Assembly: GCF_026151205.1 (NCBI RefSeq)
Contig: NC_087073.1
Location: 3,088,501-3,152,500, forward strand
Source of the DNA: Bolinopsis microptera
Taxonomy: Eukaryota > Ctenophora > Tentaculata > Lobata > Bolinopsidae
Length of the DNA stretch: 64,000 nucleotides
Direction: 5' to 3'
A program made the translations under genes and the position numbers. Below are positions 62,801-64,000 of the stretch, piece after piece (position 1 is the first letter of the stretch; each line of letters starts with the position of its first letter). The notes beneath the pieces were generated by a model. It was not told the DNA's origin. It did no database searches and saw nothing but the letters and a program-made list of their open reading frames with translations.

Positions 62801-63824
62801 CTGTCATATCTTATATCCTATATCTTCACAGACGTGTAGATAAAGGATATTCTTAAACTAGTTCTGTATCGTACATGTGTGATACCTTCACAACATAATG
62901 AGCATACAAAATGTCATTAATTGTTCAAGGTAAGTAATGTCATATATTCTGTTAGAAGGTTTAATGTCAGGTTTATTGCAGTTTCAAAATTTACTAACCT
63001 ACATGTTAAGTTGCTAACCTCCTTGTTAATTTGATAATATCCTTACCAACAGATATGTTTAAACTTCATCAGGAATATCAAATGATATAAAGAAAATTCA
63101 AAAATCACAAGTAATAATATCACCAAAGTGCATCTTCCTAAAACGTACCTGCAGTTTTCGCTCCAGCTGTTTGACAGATTGCTTGACAGCATCCCCCGCG
63201 AACAAAGCTTCAGTTTCAAAACTCTTCTTAGCAGATTCCAGATCTGCTGTGGCTTGTATGTACTTCTGCTTCCAGAACTCTGGGATAAATATCACGGTAA
63301 GCGAAGACAATAATCTGCAGATAGAGCACGAGAATGAATTTGATATTTTTATAACATTTTATAAATTTCCATTTTTGTACAATTTCATTCATATTGTGTA
63401 TTTTAATATCTTATATTATGTCCAGTGTAGCAACAATAATATTTTCTAATAAACTCACGAGCAGTGTTCTCCTGCTCGTCATCCTCCGACCCGAGTCCGG
63501 AACTCGGAGCCAGGGACTCGTTACTCCGGATATGGGTCGTCTTCGTCTCCTCTATCTCGAGTCTCAACTTCTCGTTATCTCGTAGTAACGTCTCGTACTT
63601 CTCCTGATAGAAGTAGATACGTGTTAGTCCGATAGATGCATGCTTAGTAAAGTCGTTCAACTGCATGACCTTAAAAATAAAGTTTAGTCATCCGCTTGAA
63701 ACTGTATTTCCAAGATAACAAACGGATTTATTAATAACATTTATTTGCTACGAACTTTGAATTCAGCGAGGCTGTTCTCATGAGTTCTCCTGTCCACCAA
63801 CTCGGTCTGGTACATATTAGCCGC
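53518..63824 (-). CDS. Myosin XVIII-type coiled-coil tail (C-terminal part; 5' end outside window)
   Basis: A long heptad-repeat rod. Exons in transcript order: 63756-63824, 63459-63669, 63149-63279, 57770-57928, 57369-57578, 57078-57191, 56804-56962, 56459-56644, 56121-56267, 55821-56017, 55506-55650, 55194-55314, 54840-54919, 54465-54636, 53518-53828. All have GT-AG borders and consistent phase, totalling 2412 bases (803 residues). Blocks such as LQDQLEEEYTTSK, QKRELERRLADVQ, NNLKAQVEDLQ and NKIRELGLEVEMEQ line up with the unconventional myosin XVIII tail better than with myosin II. The rod is followed by an acidic cluster (SDDDLLSDDIDDNF) and a basic Ser/Arg-rich end with SPLRNASS/SPLRNTSS repeats. 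Known role of the family: actin-linked scaffolding, with weak or absent motor activity. Myosin II or a non-motor coiled coil remain possible until the head exons are seen. Confidence 0.78.
54237..54292 (+). repeat. AAGGTCACC tandem repeat
   Basis: CAAGGTCAC is repeated, then decays to AAGGTTACT, inside an intron of the myosin-like gene. AAGGTCA is the extended nuclear-receptor half-site. The array is too short to claim function. Confidence 0.5.
54646..54756 (+). repeat. 12-bp minisatellite abutting a 3' splice site
   Basis: ATGGTGGTTACT units, about nine copies, with CTGG and GGCT variants. On the minus strand it ends about ten bases from the acceptor of the exon at 54465-54636 and so occupies its branch-point and polypyrimidine region. 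Spurious open frames of WWLLWWLL and MVVTMVVT derive from it. Confidence 0.85.
58093..58425. repeat. Hairpin and TAGTCCCCATTAGTCCC repeat cluster
   Basis: An 11-bp inverted repeat CTAATGTCATT / AATGACATTAG (58093-58125) precedes two direct copies of a block with TTTTTAGTCCCCATTAGTCC (58163-58210 and 58359-58396). Between them are complementary GGGGAC(T/A)(A/T)ATGGGGAC sequences, and a long C run (58408-58425) follows. It looks like a small non-autonomous element, but I cannot fix its ends. Confidence 0.45.
59051..59540 (+). other. Exon 1 of the modular gene: signal peptide and first FAMeT domain
   Basis: Residues 1-163. Two in-frame Met codons (59051 and 59075) precede a hydrophobic core; either gives a signal peptide. 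The FAMeT fold is recognised by alternating strands with WTIVRNTTEH, NGQEVLVFDY and NFKFLVMPTR, and by comparison with the second copy in exon 3 (VWTFARTDCC, NGVLIVNY, VFKFVSK). The donor at 59541 is GTACTT, weaker than its neighbours. Confidence 0.8.
59051..62839 (+). CDS. Secreted FAMeT/sushi/TSP1 modular protein, about 736 aa
   Basis: An extracellular multidomain protein. Exons: 59051-59540, 59659-59841, 60111-60557, 60660-60821, 60996-61166, 61317-61502, 61705-61890, 61984-62166, 62356-62550, 62832-62839. Every internal junction is phase 1 and each middle exon encodes one module. Order: signal peptide (MVVLYLLIPLYA from the second Met), FAMeT domain (about 20-162), sushi-like, FAMeT (about 225-372), sushi-like, TSP1 (about 428-483), then four sushi modules. 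FAMeT is the Pfam name for a domain first described as farnesoic acid O-methyltransferase; in such extracellular proteins it is more likely a binding module than an enzyme. The sushi modules show the four-cysteine pattern with V.C, TC and a final C, mostly without the usual tryptophan. No membrane segment is seen. The final exon is inferred (Asp-Val-stop). Confidence 0.85.
59890..59996 (+). repeat. G-rich intronic repeat (possible G-quadruplex)
   Basis: Three to four units of GGCACAAGTCGGGGGGCCGG with expanded G runs, beginning about 50 bases after the exon 2 donor. Four or more G runs on the sense strand would permit an intramolecular G-quadruplex in the pre-mRNA. Proline-rich minus-strand frames here are artefacts. 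Confidence 0.7.
60996..61166 (+). other. Exon 5 of the modular gene: thrombospondin type 1 repeat
   Basis: One phase 1-1 exon encodes a full TSP1 module: WTECSAGCGGGIRSRTR followed by CNNPAPQNNG and the closing cysteines CNPSPC. W, CSxxCG and RxR features are all present. The acceptor at 60995 (GGATCCTCAG) is chosen because it keeps phase 1; another AG at 60966 would bring in an early stop. Confidence 0.85.
62832..62839 (+). other. Proposed 8-base terminal coding segment (Asp-Val-stop)
   Basis: After the last sushi exon (donor 62551, GTAAGA) the next good acceptor in the right phase is TATCTTCACAG ending at 62831. Reading in phase 1 gives Asp, Val and TAG. The segment would start a mostly untranslated last exon. 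Alternatives are read-through of the donor at 62551, which stops at 62568-62570, or an unseen exon. Confidence 0.4.
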
Positions 63825-64000
63825 CTGAGAGACACAATACATTACTTAAATATTAACAACCAGACAGATTCACTAACAATAATCATAACAATGATCAGTA
63901 CAATGATAATTGGCGGAGTAAATACAGTGTTGTCAGGTGAAGTTGGCGATTACTCGTACGTCAAACTACAACCTCTCCTCAATGCTTGTTTAGATTGCAA
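63825..64000. other. Right edge of window
   Basis: Intron of the minus-strand myosin-like gene upstream of the exon at 63756-63824. No further exon is recognisable in the last 176 bases. Confidence 0.4.

Larger units (their letters stand above)
57929..63148 (-). other. 5.2-kb intron of the myosin-like gene hosting a + strand gene
   Basis: Between the coiled-coil exons ending at 63149 and starting at 57928 lies the whole sushi/TSP1 gene on the opposite strand. The 1.1 kb before that gene (57929-59050) holds a small repeat cluster (58093-58425) and a C run. The 300 bases after it hold nothing recognisable. Confidence 0.75.

Noticed and set aside
53518-63824. Conventional muscle or non-muscle myosin II, or paramyosin
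   Set aside because: The order of conserved rod blocks and the acidic then SR-rich C-terminus fit myosin XVIII better. Not fully excluded, because the motor head is outside the window.
1-64000. tRNA, rRNA or other structured RNA genes
   Set aside because: I looked for B-box-like GGTTCGANNCC and rRNA-like blocks and saw none that fold with a matching A-box. A covariance-model search would be needed to exclude small RNAs.

Overview
The window looks like genomic DNA from an invertebrate animal. The genes are split by GT-AG introns from about 0.1 kb to 11 kb long. The products are animal-specific: a transmembrane semaphorin, seven-transmembrane receptors, a myosin XVIII-type tail, and a sushi/TSP1/FAMeT-domain secreted protein. 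The intergenic DNA is AT-rich and crowded with minisatellites, LINE relics and small DNA transposons. Interstitial TTAGGG-type repeats suggest animal-type telomeres. I cannot name the species or phylum from the sequence alone.

Layout. (1) 1-7.2 kb holds no host gene that I can support. It contains a broken non-LTR reverse transcriptase (about 2.3-4.15 kb), GC-rich repeat DNA and degenerate TTAGGG DNA. (2) 7.23-47.56 kb on the + strand is a complete 23-coding-exon transmembrane semaphorin. I reconstructed it exon by exon: all splice phases agree and give about 911 residues (signal peptide, sema, PSI, two Ig domains, one membrane helix, cytoplasmic tail with a PPAY motif). (3) Two related intronless seven-TM receptors lie on the - strand inside the semaphorin intron between the two Ig domains. 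(4) 47.6-53.5 kb holds a LINE-type ORF1 gene with no reverse transcriptase, bracketed by inverted repeats. (5) 53.5-63.8 kb on the - strand is the C-terminal part (15 exons, about 803 residues) of a long coiled-coil protein most like the tail of unconventional myosin XVIII. Its motor end lies beyond the window. (6) Inside one 5.2-kb intron of that gene, on the + strand (59.05-62.84 kb), is a complete modular secreted protein: FAMeT-sushi-FAMeT-sushi-TSP1-sushi x4. Every internal exon is phase 1-1.

The most unusual signal is in the semaphorin. Two of its introns end in long tandem arrays in which the repeat unit is the 3' splice site itself plus the first bases of the next exon (40-bp units before the PSI exon, 44-bp units before the last exon). 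Each array is a ladder of decoy acceptors, and most decoys would put a stop codon within about ten codons. Use of a PSI-exon decoy would end the protein just after the sema domain, with no membrane anchor. Use of most tail decoys would keep PPAY but drop the rest of the tail. The PSI array has itself been split by a 2.5-kb element with inverted ends that carries a large CCCTAA/CCCTGA telomere-like array.

Other mobile DNA includes a mariner-type element with perfect 46-bp inverted ends, a 202-bp TTAA-flanked MITE, and a GC-rich dispersed repeat present in opposite orientations at 4.2 and 49.1 kb. Several intronic arrays repeat transcription-factor motifs (CACGTG, TGACGTCA, TAATTA).
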